Position numbers and translations under genes: made by a program | DNA from: Archangium violaceum Cb vi76 | Lineage (GTDB): Bacteria; Myxococcota; Myxococcia; Myxococcales; Myxococcaceae | Assembly: GCF_000733295.1 (NCBI RefSeq) | Contig: NZ_JPMI01000214.1 | Span: forward strand, 1 to 64,000 | Length of the DNA stretch: 64,000 bases | Direction: 5' to 3' | Notes under the pieces: model-generated | Databases searched by the model: none | Seen by the model: the letters and a program-made list of their open reading frames with translations, nothing else | Told to the model about the DNA's origin: nothing | In this document: positions 10,758 through 21,054 of the stretch, piece after piece | Position numbering within the stretch: position 1 is the stretch's first letter | Layout of the letters: every line of letters starts with the position of its first letter

Positions 10758-11357
10758 ATGTCTGGACCGCATGCCCTCTTCGCTCGCTACACCTTCGGCC
10801 ACCCCGAGAGAGCCGCCGCGGAATTACGCGCCGTGCTGCCCGCGCACGTCGTCTCGGAGGTGGACGGGTCGTCTCTGCGGCGAGAGCCCGGCAGCGTAGT
10901 GGATCCGGAGTTGCGCGAGACCGAGAGCGACCTGCTCTTCACGGCTCGGATGCGCACGGGCCAGCCGCTGCTGCTGTACGTGCTGCTCGAACACCAGTCG
11001 TCGGTGGATTCGTGGATGGCGCTGCGCATGTTGCGCTACGTGGTGCGCCAGGTGGAGCGCTGGCGCCAGGAGCATCCGGAGAGCGCATCGCTCCCCGTCA
11101 TCATTCCGCTCGTCATGTACCACGGGCCAGACAGAGCCTGGACGGCACCGCGCCGGGTGGAGGAGCTCTTTGAGCTTCCGGAGGAAGAGGAGAAGCGGGA
11201 GCGCTGGCGAGCGCTGGTGCCGCGTTTCGGGTACCTGCTCGATGACCTGACGACCGAGCGGGAAGAGGCGCTGTTACCAGGGGCCGGGTCCAAGCAGGTG
11301 CCAGTGGTGGAGCCATGCGGCGAAGGCTGTCGCGGCCAGCGCGGCACTGGAGAGTGA
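10758..11357 (+). pseudogene. truncated Rpn/YhgA-like PD-(D/E)XK nuclease
   Basis: The first 170 residues match the Rpn (recombination-promoting nuclease, transposase_31/YhgA-like) family: ESDLLFTARMRTGQPLLLYVLLEHQSSVDSWMALRMLRYV then LPVIIPLVMYHG. The ExE/EHQS pattern gives the PD-(D/E)XK-type active site. Family members continue for another 100 or more residues. Here similarity stops at [12 protein letters not shown] (about 11270), and the frame then runs through the 3' end of the convergent serine hydrolase gene with unrelated sequence. I read it as a 3'-truncated remnant. Confidence 0.7.
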
Positions 11358-13157
11358 CAATCGGAGGGCCAGGTTCCCGGAGCGTTTCCACCACGCACGT
11401 GCGCTCCAGGCGAGGGCTCCCGGGGTGAGCGCCACGGCTCCGAGTGCGCAGGCCATCGAAGCGCCCGGTAACCGGGGCGTGGCGCCGTACTCCAGTTCGA
11501 CGTGGTGGCGCACCAGGAGCGTGAAGCCACTCAGGAACAGCAGGTTCAGCAGGCCGATGACCGCCAGCAGTCCCGTGGCCGGGCTCCGGTGGAGGACGCC
11601 CACCATCACGGCCAGAGCGAAGAGCGCGGCGCATACGGCTAGCAGTCCATAGGTGAACGTGGACGTCTCGTACCAGGGCACCCGCTCGTATGCCGCCATG
11701 GGCTGGTTCTCGAAGAAGAAGTGCGTGATGTGGCCGGCTGCGTCTTCGCGGAAGGCCACTCGCTCCGGTGAGGCCGGGTCCTCGGCGGGACGGAACAGGC
11801 GCGGCTCCACCTCCACCCAGCGCCGGGGCGTGTGCCCGGGCTCCTGGATGTGCAGGGTGCCATCTCCGCCATCTCGCACGCGGATCTCCTGGCGCCACCC
11901 CAACGAGGACTCCGCCGTGCGGTAGGCTCGCCACGTCGTCTGGTATCCCCCCACGAAGCGTGCTGCGCGCTCGGCGAAGTCCCGCGTGGGCACGGGCACG
12001 TCCGGGGGTGGGGCAGGGGAGTCGTGCTCGAGTACGGCGCGCAGCAGCTCCATCCGCGCCCGCTGCGCGGCGTCCTTCTCTCCCGGGCCGTTGTACGAGA
12101 CGAACAGCCCCATCCCGTGCTCCGGCATCAGCACCAGCAGCGAGTGGAAGAGGTACGCGTCCCCCAGGTGTCCGATGAGCCGCTGGCCATTCAGCTGGAG
12201 CTCCATGAATCCATGGGCCCACCCGCTCAACCTCGGGTCATGCGTGAAGTGCTGGCGATGCATCCGCCGCACCGTTTCCTCGCTCAGGATGCGGTGGCCC
12301 TCGTATTGCCCTCCCTGGAGGTGCGCGAGCATGAACCTCGTCAGGTCCGTGGCCGTCGTGAGCAGCGAGCCGCTGGAGGCCACCACCACCTGCTCCAGGG
12401 GCTGGGCTCGTGGGCTCCCGTCCTCGACGGTGTGTCCCAGCGCCATGTCGGCGGCGAGCTCCGGTGGCACCGTCCTGCGGAAGAAGGTGCGTCTCATTCC
12501 CAGCGGCTCCAGCACGTTCTCCCGGAGGTACTGCTCGAAGGACTGGCCCGACACCCGCTCGACGATGTGCTCGGCGAGGCTCGTCCCATAATCGGAGTAC
12601 GCCGAGAGCTCTCCCGGGGGACGCACCCGGGCTGGCATGCGCTCCCGCAGGTATTCCGCCAGCGTGCCGGGTGGTGGGCCCTCGGGCCAGAGGCGCTCGT
12701 GCACCTCGAAGCCCCCCGTATGCGCCATCAGGTGCGCGAGCGTGAGAGGCCGGGCGTACGTCGCGGGGAGCCGTACGTCTTCCAGATACGTCTGGACGTC
12801 CGCGTCCAGCTCGAGCCGGCCCCGCTCGGCGAGCTGCATCACCGCCGTCCAGACGAACAGCTTGCCCAGCGAGGCCACGCGGAAGAGCGTCGTGTCCGCC
12901 ACCACCGGCGTGTGGCTCCCGGCGTCCGCGTCACCGTAGCCTCGGGCCAGCACCACCTGGCCGTCCCGCACCACCGCCACCGTCGCTCCGGGAATCCGGT
13001 ACGCCGCGAGCTGCCGGGAGACCACGCGCTCCACGAGCGGCTCCAGGGACACCGCCTCCGTCCGCTGGGGAACCTCGGCCCACGCCGGCACCGCCAGGGC
13101 GAGCACCAGCACCAGGGCGGACAGACCCGGGGTGGCTCTGTGCGGCGTGGACGGCAT
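11274..13157 (-). CDS. membrane-anchored serine hydrolase (class C beta-lactamase/PBP4* type)
   Basis: A signal peptide is followed by a beta-lactamase-like domain (about 25-390) and a C-terminal region with four hydrophobic helices (about 480-620). The catalytic Ser-Lys pair is SLGK in [10 protein letters not shown]. The second motif reads YSD in place of the usual YxN, and the third is IGHLGD. Such proteins act as esterases, peptidases or penicillin-binding proteins; a true beta-lactamase role is not implied. I start at MPSTPHR, which gives 627 residues. The last 84 bases overlap the truncated Rpn frame. Confidence 0.85.
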   Translation of the reverse strand: MPSTPHRATPGLSALVLVLALAVPAWAEVPQRTEAVSLEPLVERVVSRQLAAYRIPGATVAVVRDGQVVLARGYGDADAGSHTPVVADTTLFRVASLGKLFVWTAVMQLAERGRLELDADVQTYLEDVRLPATYARPLTLAHLMAHTGGFEVHERLWPEGPPPGTLAEYLRERMPARVRPPGELSAYSDYGTSLAEHIVERVSGQSFEQYLRENVLEPLGMRRTFFRRTVPPELAADMALGHTVEDGSPRAQPLEQVVVASSGSLLTTATDLTRFMLAHLQGGQYEGHRILSEETVRRMHRQHFTHDPRLSGWAHGFMELQLNGQRLIGHLGDAYLFHSLLVLMPEHGMGLFVSYNGPGEKDAAQRARMELLRAVLEHDSPAPPPDVPVPTRDFAERAARFVGGYQTTWRAYRTAESSLGWRQEIRVRDGGDGTLHIQEPGHTPRRWVEVEPRLFRPAEDPASPERVAFREDAAGHITHFFFENQPMAAYERVPWYETSTFTYGLLAVCAALFALAVMVGVLHRSPATGLLAVIGLLNLLFLSGFTLLVRHHVELEYGATPRLPGASMACALGAVALTPGALAWSARAWWKRSGNLALRLSLSSAALAATAFAAWLHHWHLLGPGPW

Positions 13158-13282
13158 GCCGCAGGTGTAGCGGACTTCCCGTGTCGAAGGGAACACAGGG
13201 GCACTCGCCCAGCCGTTCTTCCGCTGGCCCCGATAGGTCCAGGCCGCTAACAAGGACCGCCGTACCCACAAGGAGGGATGTC

Positions 13283-14269
13283 ATGGAGCAGAGGGCACTC
13301 GGAAAGCAGGGGCTGAAGGTCTCCGCCCTGGGCCTGGGCTGCATGGGAATGAGCGACTTCTACGGCTCGGGCGACGAGAAGGAGTCCATCGCCGTCATCC
13401 ATCGGGCGCTGGAGCTCGGGGTGGACTTCTTCGACACGGCCGACATGTACGGGCCGTTCACCAACGAGAAGTTGCTGGGCAAGGCCATCGCCGGCAAGCG
13501 CGACAAGGTCATCGTCGCCACCAAGTTCGGCAACGTGCGCGCCGAGGATGGCTCCTTCCTCGGCATCAGCGGCAAGCCCGACTACGTGCTCAAGGCCTGT
13601 GATGCCTCCCTGAAGCGTCTGGGCGTGGACCACATCGACCTCTACTACCAGCACCGCGTGGACACCACCGTGCCCATCGAGGACACCGTGGGCGCCATGG
13701 CCCAGCTGGTGAAGCAGGGCAAGGTCCGCTACCTCGGCCTGTCCGAGGCCGCACCCGACACCATCCGCCGCGCTCACAAGGTGCACCCCATCTCCGCGCT
13801 CCAGACCGAGTACTCGCTCTGGAGCAGGGATCCCGAGGACGAGGTGCTCCCCACCGTGCGCGAGCTGGGCATCGGCTTCGTCCCCTACAGCCCGCTGGGC
13901 CGCGGCTTCCTCACCGGCCGCTACCGCCGCATCGAGGACCTCGAGCCCAACGACTGGCGCCGCAACAACCCGCGCTTCCAGGGCGAGAACTTCGCGAAGA
14001 ACCTCCAGCTCGTGGACAAGATCAACGAGCTGGCCGCGCGCAAGAAGGTGAAGGCCTCACAGCTCGCGCTCGCGTGGGTGCTGGCCCAGGGCAAGGACAT
14101 CGCCCCCATCCCCGGCACCAAGCACGTGAAGTACCTCGAGGAGAACGCCGCCGCGGCGGACATCCGGCTCTCCCCCGAGGAGCTGCGGGAGATCGACACC
14201 ATCGCTCCCAAGGGCGTGGCGGCCGGCACCCGCTACACCGAGGCCGGCATGAAGTCGGTCCACCGCTGA
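13283..14269 (+). CDS. aldo/keto reductase
   Basis: A 328-residue NADPH-dependent reductase of the AKR superfamily (TIM barrel). The Asp-Tyr-Lys-His tetrad is visible in DTADMYG, ATKFG and YYQHRVD. The cofactor region ends [17 protein letters not shown] strong AGGAGG precedes the ATG by six bases. The close match to the AKR11/13-like subgroup ([12 protein letters not shown]) suggests a general aldehyde reductase. It diverges from the serine hydrolase gene at 13157. Confidence 0.93.
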   Translation: MEQRALGKQGLKVSALGLGCMGMSDFYGSGDEKESIAVIHRALELGVDFFDTADMYGPFTNEKLLGKAIAGKRDKVIVATKFGNVRAEDGSFLGISGKPDYVLKACDASLKRLGVDHIDLYYQHRVDTTVPIEDTVGAMAQLVKQGKVRYLGLSEAAPDTIRRAHKVHPISALQTEYSLWSRDPEDEVLPTVRELGIGFVPYSPLGRGFLTGRYRRIEDLEPNDWRRNNPRFQGENFAKNLQLVDKINELAARKKVKASQLALAWVLAQGKDIAPIPGTKHVKYLEENAAAADIRLSPEELREIDTIAPKGVAAGTRYTEAGMKSVHR

Positions 14270-14297
14270 GCCTCGGCTCGGGCCTCCGTGTTGGCAG

Positions 14298-14334
14298 ACC
14301 CTCACCCCAGCCCTCTCCCAGAGGGAGAGGGGGC
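14298..14334. repeat. palindromic repeat, copy B (diverged)
   Basis: CCTCACCCCAGCCCTCTCCC faces GAGGGAGAGG, a slightly diverged copy of the hairpin at 55-96. It sits in the gap between two convergent stops (aldo/keto reductase and histidine kinase), where it could also fold as a bidirectional terminator, although no T tract follows. Confidence 0.7.
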
Positions 14335-14349
14335 GCCTCGTGGGCCAGG

Positions 14350-16785
14350 TCAGCCCTTCGGGACCGGTGGGGGCGTCGGGGCTCTTCTCGGCAGACGCAC
14401 CGTGAAGCGCGTGCCCTCGCCCGCCCGCGAGCTCACCGTGATGCCTCCGCCGTGCGCCAGTACCAGCTGCCGGGTGATGTAGAGCCCCAGCCCCACACTG
14501 CCCGCTCCATTGCCCGCATGGCGGCCCCGGCGGAACGGCTCGAAGAGATCCGGAAGGATCGCCCCCTCGATGGCCGAGCCCTCGTTGTGCACCTCGAGGA
14601 ATACCTCGCCGGCCTCGCCCCGGCAGCGCACCCAGACCGCCGTGTCCTGCGGGCTGTGCTGGAGCGCGTTGCCCACCAGGTTGCCGAGCACCTGCGCGAG
14701 CCGGTCTCCATCCCACTCGCCCATGCCATCCCCCTCCAACTTCAGCTCCAGCTGCCGCTCCGGATGGCTGGCGGCCAGCTCCTCCACCACGCCGCGCGCC
14801 AGCTCGAAGAGGTCCATCTTCTTGCGCTCCACCGGAATGCCGCCGCCCAGCCGCGCCTGGCTGAAGTCCAACAGGTCGCGGATGAGGCGCGTGGAGCGGT
14901 CCGACGCGGAGATGATGCGGGTGAGGCTCTTGCTCTGCCGCTCGTCCAGCCCCTCGCGCGCCAGCAGCACCGAGGCCGAGATGCGGATGACGCTCAGCGG
15001 GTTGCGCAGATCATGACTGACGATGCCGAGGATCTGCCGCTCGAACTCGGCGAGCTGGCGCGCCTCGGCCTCCTGCTGCTTCTGCACGGTGATGTCCACG
15101 TAGGCGCCCGTCATGTAGAGGGGGCGCCCGTTCGCGTCCACGAAGGTCTTCCCCTTGCCGCTCAGCCAGTGCACGCGCCCATCCGGCCACACCACGCGGA
15201 AGTCCATCTCGAAGTCCGCGCCCTCGCGCGCGCAGGCCTCGTTGCGCCGTGCCGCCTCGGACCGGTCCTCCGGGTGCACCAGCGCCAGGCAGTCCTCCAT
15301 CGTCTGCACCGTGCGCCCCAGCGGCAGGCCGAAGAGCTGGTCCAGGTTCTCGTCCCACTCCAGCGCGTTGGTGCGGATGTCCCAGCGGAAGGTGCCCGTG
15401 CCGCCCGCCCACAGCGCCGCGCGCAGCCGCTCGTCGCGCTCCTGCAGCGTGGCCTCCATCCGCTCGCGATCCGCCAGCAGCTCCCTCAACTGGGCCTCGC
15501 TCGCCTCGGCCTGGGCACGCGCCTGCTGCGCGGCTTCATAGAGGCGGGCCCGCTCCAGCGCCTGCGCCCCCTGCCGCGCCAGCGCGAGGAGGAACTCCTG
15601 CTCGTCGGAGTTCAGGGTGCGCGGCCCCGCGTAGTTCACCACCAGGGCCCCCATCACCCCCCGGCCGCCGCGCAGGGGCATCACCGCCGCGGCCTCGTAG
15701 GGCAGGTCCAACCGCGCCACCGTGGGGTAGCGGCGATCCCGCTCCTCGCGGTTGGCGAAGGTGACGAGCTTGTCGGTCCGCACCGCCTCCGCCACCGCCA
15801 GCGGCGCATCGAGCGGAATCCGCTCCATGTTGCGCGTCAGGTGCCGGACATTCTCGGTGGCGCTCGCCAGCTCGAGCATCTGGCCCTCCTCGCTCAGCAG
15901 GCACACCGCCCCCGAGTGGGCCTCCAGCGCCGCCACACCCTGGGTGAGGATGATGTCCACCACCTGCCGGGGCGTGAGGGCCTCGGAGAGCGCGGCGGTG
16001 ACCGCTTGCAGGCGCGAGATGCGCTCCTGGGTCCTGCGCTGGTCGTCGATGTCGGCGTTGGTGCCGAACCAGCGGATGACGCGGCCGCGCGCGTCCCTCA
16101 TGGGCAGGGCCCGGATGAGGTGCCAGCGCCACGTCCCACCGGTCCGCCAGAGACGGGCCTCCACCTCGTAGGGCTCACCCGAGCGCAGGCTGGACTGCCA
16201 GCGCTCCATCACCCGGGGGAGATCCTCCCTGTGCACGGCCTTGGGCCACTGTGAGGGCTCGCCCATGGGAAGGCCGTTGTTCTCGTAGCCGCGGCGGCTG
16301 ATGTAGTCCAGCACCCCATCCGGTCGGCTCGTCCAGATGGTGTGCGGCAGCACCTCGGCGAGCGTGCGGTACTGTTGCTGCACCTCGTGCAGGCGCAACG
16401 TCTGGCGCAGCAGGTGCGCGAGGCGCTCCGGGGTGAGCGCCGACTTGGCCAGGTAGTCGGTGGCACCGGCCTTCATCAGCTCCACGGCGATGTGCTCGTC
16501 CCCCTGCCCGGTGAGCATGATGATGGGCGTCTCCACCAGCGCGGAGCGGGCCTTGCGCAGCACCTCCAGCCCGTCCTGGCCCGGCATCTGGAAGTCCATC
16601 AGCGCGCAGTCGAAGGTCTGCTCCAGCAGGGCGGCGAGCGCGGCCGTGCCATCCCCCACCTCGACGAGCTGGGCATTCAGCCCCGCCTTGAGCAGGGCAC
16701 GCCGCACCGCGAGCCGGTCCACCTCGTCGTCGTCCGCTATCAGCAGACGCAGCGGTTGCTCCTCCATGCGCTCCTCGGCCCTCAC
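14350..16785 (-). CDS. receiver-PAS-GAF-PAS histidine kinase
   Basis: An 811-residue soluble kinase. Domains in order, approximate: receiver (10-130, Asp in ALMDFQMPG), PAS (145-265), GAF (285-425), PAS (455-570), HisKA (585-650, phospho-His in GIVSHDLRNPLSV) and HATPase (690-805; N box NLVGNALQHS, G box GSVGLGLYI). Having the receiver first and no membrane segment suggests it takes input from another kinase and integrates cytosolic signals. A GTG at 16785 overlaps the stop of the upstream receiver gene (GTGA). An ATG six codons later with GAGGAG ahead is an alternative start. Confidence 0.92.
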   Translation of the reverse strand: MRAEERMEEQPLRLLIADDDEVDRLAVRRALLKAGLNAQLVEVGDGTAALAALLEQTFDCALMDFQMPGQDGLEVLRKARSALVETPIIMLTGQGDEHIAVELMKAGATDYLAKSALTPERLAHLLRQTLRLHEVQQQYRTLAEVLPHTIWTSRPDGVLDYISRRGYENNGLPMGEPSQWPKAVHREDLPRVMERWQSSLRSGEPYEVEARLWRTGGTWRWHLIRALPMRDARGRVIRWFGTNADIDDQRRTQERISRLQAVTAALSEALTPRQVVDIILTQGVAALEAHSGAVCLLSEEGQMLELASATENVRHLTRNMERIPLDAPLAVAEAVRTDKLVTFANREERDRRYPTVARLDLPYEAAAVMPLRGGRGVMGALVVNYAGPRTLNSDEQEFLLALARQGAQALERARLYEAAQQARAQAEASEAQLRELLADRERMEATLQERDERLRAALWAGGTGTFRWDIRTNALEWDENLDQLFGLPLGRTVQTMEDCLALVHPEDRSEAARRNEACAREGADFEMDFRVVWPDGRVHWLSGKGKTFVDANGRPLYMTGAYVDITVQKQQEAEARQLAEFERQILGIVSHDLRNPLSVIRISASVLLAREGLDERQSKSLTRIISASDRSTRLIRDLLDFSQARLGGGIPVERKKMDLFELARGVVEELAASHPERQLELKLEGDGMGEWDGDRLAQVLGNLVGNALQHSPQDTAVWVRCRGEAGEVFLEVHNEGSAIEGAILPDLFEPFRRGRHAGNGAGSVGLGLYITRQLVLAHGGGITVSSRAGEGTRFTVRLPRRAPTPPPVPKG

Positions 16786-17192
16786 GGCAGCTCCACCCGG
16801 GACCAGTATGCGTTGAGTGCGGCCATCAACTCCACGAAGGCGGGTGAGGCCACGGGCTTGACGAGGTAGCCGGCTACGTTGTGCGCGTAGCTTTGCAGCC
16901 GGTCTCTCTCGTCGTTGGAGGTGGTGAGCACCACCACGGGGGTGGTGCTCAGCTCGGGGTCGGCACGCAAGGCGCGCAGGAACTCGAGGCCATTCATCCT
17001 CGGCATGTTGAGGTCCAGCAGGATGATGCGGTTGCTGGACGGCACGGTGCCGTTGCGCAACAACTCCAGAGCCTGACGCCCGTCGCCGGCGACGTAGAGG
17101 GTGTTGTGGATGTTGCTCTTCTTGAAGGCGCGCTGGACGTTCATGACGTCCACCGCGTCGTCATCCACCAGCAGGATGTTCAGCGTCTTCAC
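16782..17192 (-). CDS. stand-alone receiver (Rcp1-type response regulator)
   Basis: A 136-residue single receiver domain: acidic pair VDDD, phospho-Asp in ILLDLNMPRMNG and Lys in LVKPVAS. There is no output domain. The sequence type (DDDAVDVMNVQRAFKKSNIHN) is that of phytochrome-associated Rcp1-like receivers. It lies 9 bases after the upstream kinase gene (17202-19325) and overlaps the downstream hybrid kinase gene, so it could relay phosphate between the two. Confidence 0.92.
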   Translation of the reverse strand: MKTLNILLVDDDAVDVMNVQRAFKKSNIHNTLYVAGDGRQALELLRNGTVPSSNRIILLDLNMPRMNGLEFLRALRADPELSTTPVVVLTTSNDERDRLQSYAHNVAGYLVKPVASPAFVELMAALNAYWSRVELP

Positions 17193-17201
17193 GGTACGCT
17201 C

Positions 17202-19325
17202 TCAGCGCCCCTCGTCAGGGGTGTGCTTGGGCCAGGTGAAACGGAAGGTAGCCCCCTGGCCAGGGGCGGACTCCAGCCAGGCACGCCCCCCGCGTGCCTC
17301 CACGCTCTTCTTCACCACCGACAGACCGATGCCGGTGCTCTCCACTTCATCACGGGCCCGCAGCGTCTGGAAGATGCCCCAGATGCGTTCATGGTACTCG
17401 GGCGCGATGCCGGGGCCATTGTCGGCCACGGAGAATTCCCAGAAGGCGTCCAGTTGTCGCACGTCCACCCGTACCCGCGCGTCGGATGACTGGGCGTGCT
17501 TGAAGGCGTTGCCCAGCAGGTTGAGGAACACCTGCTGCAGGGGCACCCGCTCGGTGCGCAGGGTGGGCATGCCGGGCGCCAGCTCCACGTGCGTGCCGGC
17601 GGGAGGGGCGAGCAGCTCCACGCACTCGGTGAGCAGTCTGCCCACGTCCACCGGCTCCGGCCGGCCCCGCACCCGGCCCGCGCGGCTGTAGTCGAGGATG
17701 CCGTTGATGAGCGCCTCCATGCGCTCCACGCGTCCGCGCAGCAGCCGCATCTGCTCGCGCGTCTCGTCCGTCATGACGGGCTGCAGGTCGTCCTCTATCC
17801 ACTGCGACAGGTTGGCGATGCCGCGCAGCGGGGCCTTCAGGTCATGGCTGGCCACGTAGGCGAACTGGTCCAGCTCCTTGTTGCTGCGCTCCAGCGCGGC
17901 GATGAGGCGCTCGCGCTCGGCCTCGGCGCGCTTGCGCTCGGTGATGTCCAGCACCACGGTGGCCACGCCCAGCGTGGTGCCCTCGGCCGAGCGCACGGGC
18001 GCATAGCGCGCCAGCCACGCCCGCTCCTCGCCGGAGGGCAGCCGGGTGGAGGACTCCACCGTCTGCGTCTCGCCCGTCTCCAGCGCCCGCCGCAGCGACT
18101 TCACGACGATTTCCACACCGGGGCCCTGCGTGGAGAGCACCTCGGGCATGGTGTGTCCCAGGTGATCCTCCGCGGGCTTGCGGTTGATGTCCTGCAGGGT
18201 GCGGTTGACGCGCACGAAGCACAGCGTCCGGTCGAAGAGGGCGATGCCGGCGGGGGCCGCGTCGAGCAGCGTGTCCAGCATGGCGCGGGCCTGCTCGGCG
18301 AGGTACTGCTCGTGTTGGGCCCGGCGCATGGCGTCCTGGCTCTCGCGGTACAGGCGCGCGTTGTCCAGCGCGAGCGCGGCGCGGCGCGCGAACTCCTCGG
18401 CCAGCGACAGGTCCGCGGCGGAGAAGCTCCGGTTGCTCCCGGCCTGCACCAGCGTGATGCCGCCCAGCGTCCGCCCGTGCACCACCAGCGGCACGATGAT
18501 GGAGGAGTGCATCCCCAGCTCCCGCAGCAGCCGCAGGTGGCTCACGTCGCGCACGAGCTGGGTGTGCATCGCGTCCGGGATGACCTCCAGCAGCTCCGGC
18601 TCCCCGGTGCGCAGCACGTAGCCGAGCCCGTGGCTGGCATGGTGGAGATCCGCGGGCTCGCGGCGCGCCAGCTCCCAGATGAGCGGCTCCCGGGTGCCGT
18701 CGGAGTGGGTCACCGCGACGCGCTCCACGGTCTCGTCCGGCCGCACCAGGTCCACCGTGCACCAGTCCGCCAGCCGCGGGACGATCATCCGCGTGAGGTT
18801 GCGCAGCGTCTCCTCGGGGTCCAGCGTGAGGGCGAGCAGGGCGCTGGCCTCGGCGAGGAAGCCGTGCACGTCGGCGGTGCGCTTCTGGTCGTCGATGTCC
18901 GTGCAGGTGCCGAACCAGCGGACGATGCGGCCCTGGGCGTCATGAATCGGGATGGCGCGGCCGAGGAACCAGCGCCAGACGCCGTCCAGCCGGCGGCAGC
19001 GGTACTCGATTTCGAAGGGCTCTCCGGTGACCAGGCTGTGGCGCCAGCGCTTCTCGGCCTCGGCCATGTCCTCGGAGTGGAAGGCCTGCTTCCAGCCATT
19101 GCCCCGGGACTCCTCGGGGTCCAGGCCGGTGTACTCGTACCAGCGGCGGTTGAGGTAGTCCTGGACGCCGTCGGGCCGGGACGTCCAGACGATCTGCGGC
19201 AGGGCCTCGGCCAGCAGGCGGAATTGCTCGCGCTCGGTGTCGAGCCGCTGCTCCGCTCCCCCGACTCCGAAGACGGAGGGCAGGGAGTCGTAGGCGGTGA
19301 GATCTCCGTCGGATTGGCGGGACAC
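17202..19325 (-). CDS. PAS-GAF-PAS histidine kinase
   Basis: A 707-residue soluble kinase: PAS (about 20-140, LPQIVWTSRPDGVQDYLNRRW), GAF (150-300), PAS (325-450), HisKA (455-530, LDQFAYVASHDLKAPLRGI) and HATPase (565-700). The HisKA type is the one found in phytochrome-like kinases that partner with Rcp1-type receivers, fitting the receiver gene that follows. I choose GTG 19325, with GGAGGG about 10 bases upstream. The open frame extends 126 codons more but is low complexity. The first PAS is very similar to the first PAS of the next kinase downstream, suggesting duplication. Confidence 0.9.
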   Translation of the reverse strand: MSRQSDGDLTAYDSLPSVFGVGGAEQRLDTEREQFRLLAEALPQIVWTSRPDGVQDYLNRRWYEYTGLDPEESRGNGWKQAFHSEDMAEAEKRWRHSLVTGEPFEIEYRCRRLDGVWRWFLGRAIPIHDAQGRIVRWFGTCTDIDDQKRTADVHGFLAEASALLALTLDPEETLRNLTRMIVPRLADWCTVDLVRPDETVERVAVTHSDGTREPLIWELARREPADLHHASHGLGYVLRTGEPELLEVIPDAMHTQLVRDVSHLRLLRELGMHSSIIVPLVVHGRTLGGITLVQAGSNRSFSAADLSLAEEFARRAALALDNARLYRESQDAMRRAQHEQYLAEQARAMLDTLLDAAPAGIALFDRTLCFVRVNRTLQDINRKPAEDHLGHTMPEVLSTQGPGVEIVVKSLRRALETGETQTVESSTRLPSGEERAWLARYAPVRSAEGTTLGVATVVLDITERKRAEAERERLIAALERSNKELDQFAYVASHDLKAPLRGIANLSQWIEDDLQPVMTDETREQMRLLRGRVERMEALINGILDYSRAGRVRGRPEPVDVGRLLTECVELLAPPAGTHVELAPGMPTLRTERVPLQQVFLNLLGNAFKHAQSSDARVRVDVRQLDAFWEFSVADNGPGIAPEYHERIWGIFQTLRARDEVESTGIGLSVVKKSVEARGGRAWLESAPGQGATFRFTWPKHTPDEGR

Positions 19326-19509
19326 GTGGAGCGGCCCTCCGCGGGGCAAGAATGGAGATGGAACCTGCCGAGTACCCCTTCTCTTACTGCGTCCCGGCGA
19401 CCTCTTGTCCGGCACGACGGACCGGCTGTCGTCCGCGCAACAGGTCTTCCAGGGCCTCGCATTTCCGTGAAGCACACGCAGCGTGCGGGGGCTCGCCGGG
19501 CCGCCTGCT

Positions 19510-20982
19510 TCACGGGCGGTCGGGTGCCGGGATGAGGGGGAGGGTGAGCTCGAAGGTGGTGGTGCCCGGGTGGGGGACGAGCCGCAGGTCTCCCCCATGG
19601 GCCCGGGCAATCTTGCGGGACAGGGGCAGGCCCAGGCCGGTGCCCTTCTCCCGGGTGGTGAAGAAGGGCTCGAAGATGCGCTCGCGTTCGGTTTCCGGCA
19701 CACCGGGCCCGGAGTCCTCGACGCGGATGGTGTAGCCGTGGCCCTCGCCTCGGCCCGTCACGCGCACCTTGCCGCCGGGGGGCGAGGCCTGCACTGCGTT
19801 CTTCACCATGTTCACCAGCGCGGCCGTCAGCAGGCTGCCATCCGCCTCGAGCACCGCGGGCTCGGCCACCACCTCCACCGTCACCTCGCGGGCCGCCGCG
19901 TCCGCCGCGAGCAGGACGCTGGCCTCCGTGAGCAGCTCCGGCGCGGCCACGGGCGAGCGCGACAGCGGCTGCTCCCGGGCGAAGGCGAGGAAGTCCTCGA
20001 CGATGCGCTGGAGGTACTCCACCTCGTGCTGGATGCGCGCCACGTGCCCGGTGGCCTCCGCGTGGGCGCCGGCCTTCAGGTCCTCGGCGAGGATCCCCGA
20101 GAAGAGGGAGATGCCACCGAGGGGATTGCGCACCTCGTGGGCCACGCCCGCGAGCATCAGCTTGAGCTGCCGGTCGCGGCTCTCCAGGGCGCCGCGCATG
20201 ACCTCGAGCTCGCGCGCCAGCACGCCGATCTCCCGCGTGGGCTCGGGAGGCACGGGCGTGGTCAGGTCACCCCGGCCGATGCGCAGCGCCGAGGCCATGA
20301 GCCGGCGCAGGGGCCGCGCCAGTCCGCGCGCGGTGAGGATGGCGACGAGGCCGAGCACCAGGAGCGCCACGCCGCTCGCCGCCGCGAAGCTGCGGGACAG
20401 GCGGGCGAGGGGACCGAAGAAGGCGGCGCTGCCCTCCACGGCCACCGCGCCCACCACCTGGCCCTCGCGGCGCACCGGGGCGTAGCCGGTCTTGTAGAAG
20501 CGTCCATCCGAGCCGAGGAAGAGCACCTGGCTGGCCGCGCGCTCACCGGAGAAGACCCGGGACAGCTCGAGCCTGTCCCGCGCGAGCTCGGGGACCTCGG
20601 TGCCCACCGGGAGGTTGCCGCCCACGTCCGCGCGGACGCGGCCCTGCGTGTCCACCACGTACAGGCGCCGCACGCCGCTCGAGTCTCGGACCTCGGTGAG
20701 CAGGCGCACGAGGTTGCGCCACGTGCGCGTACCCGAGGTGTCGTCACCGGGCTCGATGGTGAGCATGCGCTCGCCGCTGACCTGACTCGCCGCGGCGGCG
20801 GCGATGGCGGAGAGGCTCGTGCCCAGCTCTTCCTCGAGGATGGAGCGGGCCAGGGCGTAGACGGCCGTGCCCGTGAGCGCGAGGAAGAGCAGCGTGGGCA
20901 GCAGGAAGGCCACGAGCAGGCGCGCCGAGAGCGAGCCCAGCGCATCCTTCAGGCGGGAGGTGAGGGGAGGCGGGGTGGACAT
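19510..20982 (-). CDS. membrane sensor histidine kinase
   Basis: A 490-residue classical sensor: transmembrane helix (about 20-45), extracytoplasmic sensor (45-190) with a Cache-like VRRLYVVDTQGRVRADVG stretch, second helix (about 200-220), HAMP (220-270), HisKA (phospho-His in LAGVAHEVRNPLGG) and HATPase (NMVKNAVQASPPGG, GTGLGLPLSRKIA). This is the NtrB/AtoS-like kinase class that often works with NtrC-type regulators. No regulator gene is adjacent; the NtrC-type protein at 8665-10074 is a possible but unproven partner. Confidence 0.92.
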   Translation of the reverse strand: MSTPPPLTSRLKDALGSLSARLLVAFLLPTLLFLALTGTAVYALARSILEEELGTSLSAIAAAAASQVSGERMLTIEPGDDTSGTRTWRNLVRLLTEVRDSSGVRRLYVVDTQGRVRADVGGNLPVGTEVPELARDRLELSRVFSGERAASQVLFLGSDGRFYKTGYAPVRREGQVVGAVAVEGSAAFFGPLARLSRSFAAASGVALLVLGLVAILTARGLARPLRRLMASALRIGRGDLTTPVPPEPTREIGVLARELEVMRGALESRDRQLKLMLAGVAHEVRNPLGGISLFSGILAEDLKAGAHAEATGHVARIQHEVEYLQRIVEDFLAFAREQPLSRSPVAAPELLTEASVLLAADAAAREVTVEVVAEPAVLEADGSLLTAALVNMVKNAVQASPPGGKVRVTGRGEGHGYTIRVEDSGPGVPETERERIFEPFFTTREKGTGLGLPLSRKIARAHGGDLRLVPHPGTTTFELTLPLIPAPDRP

Positions 20983-21054
20983 GGGGGAAGACGGTTCCGC
21001 ACTCTACACCGGCGCCTGGTTGCGGGCTGGAGCCGGTTTGATAGGACGCGCTCC

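Noticed and set aside
11274-13157. Beta-lactamase resistance gene
   Set aside because: The YxN motif is altered and a membrane domain is attached; such proteins are usually not antibiotic-resistance enzymes.
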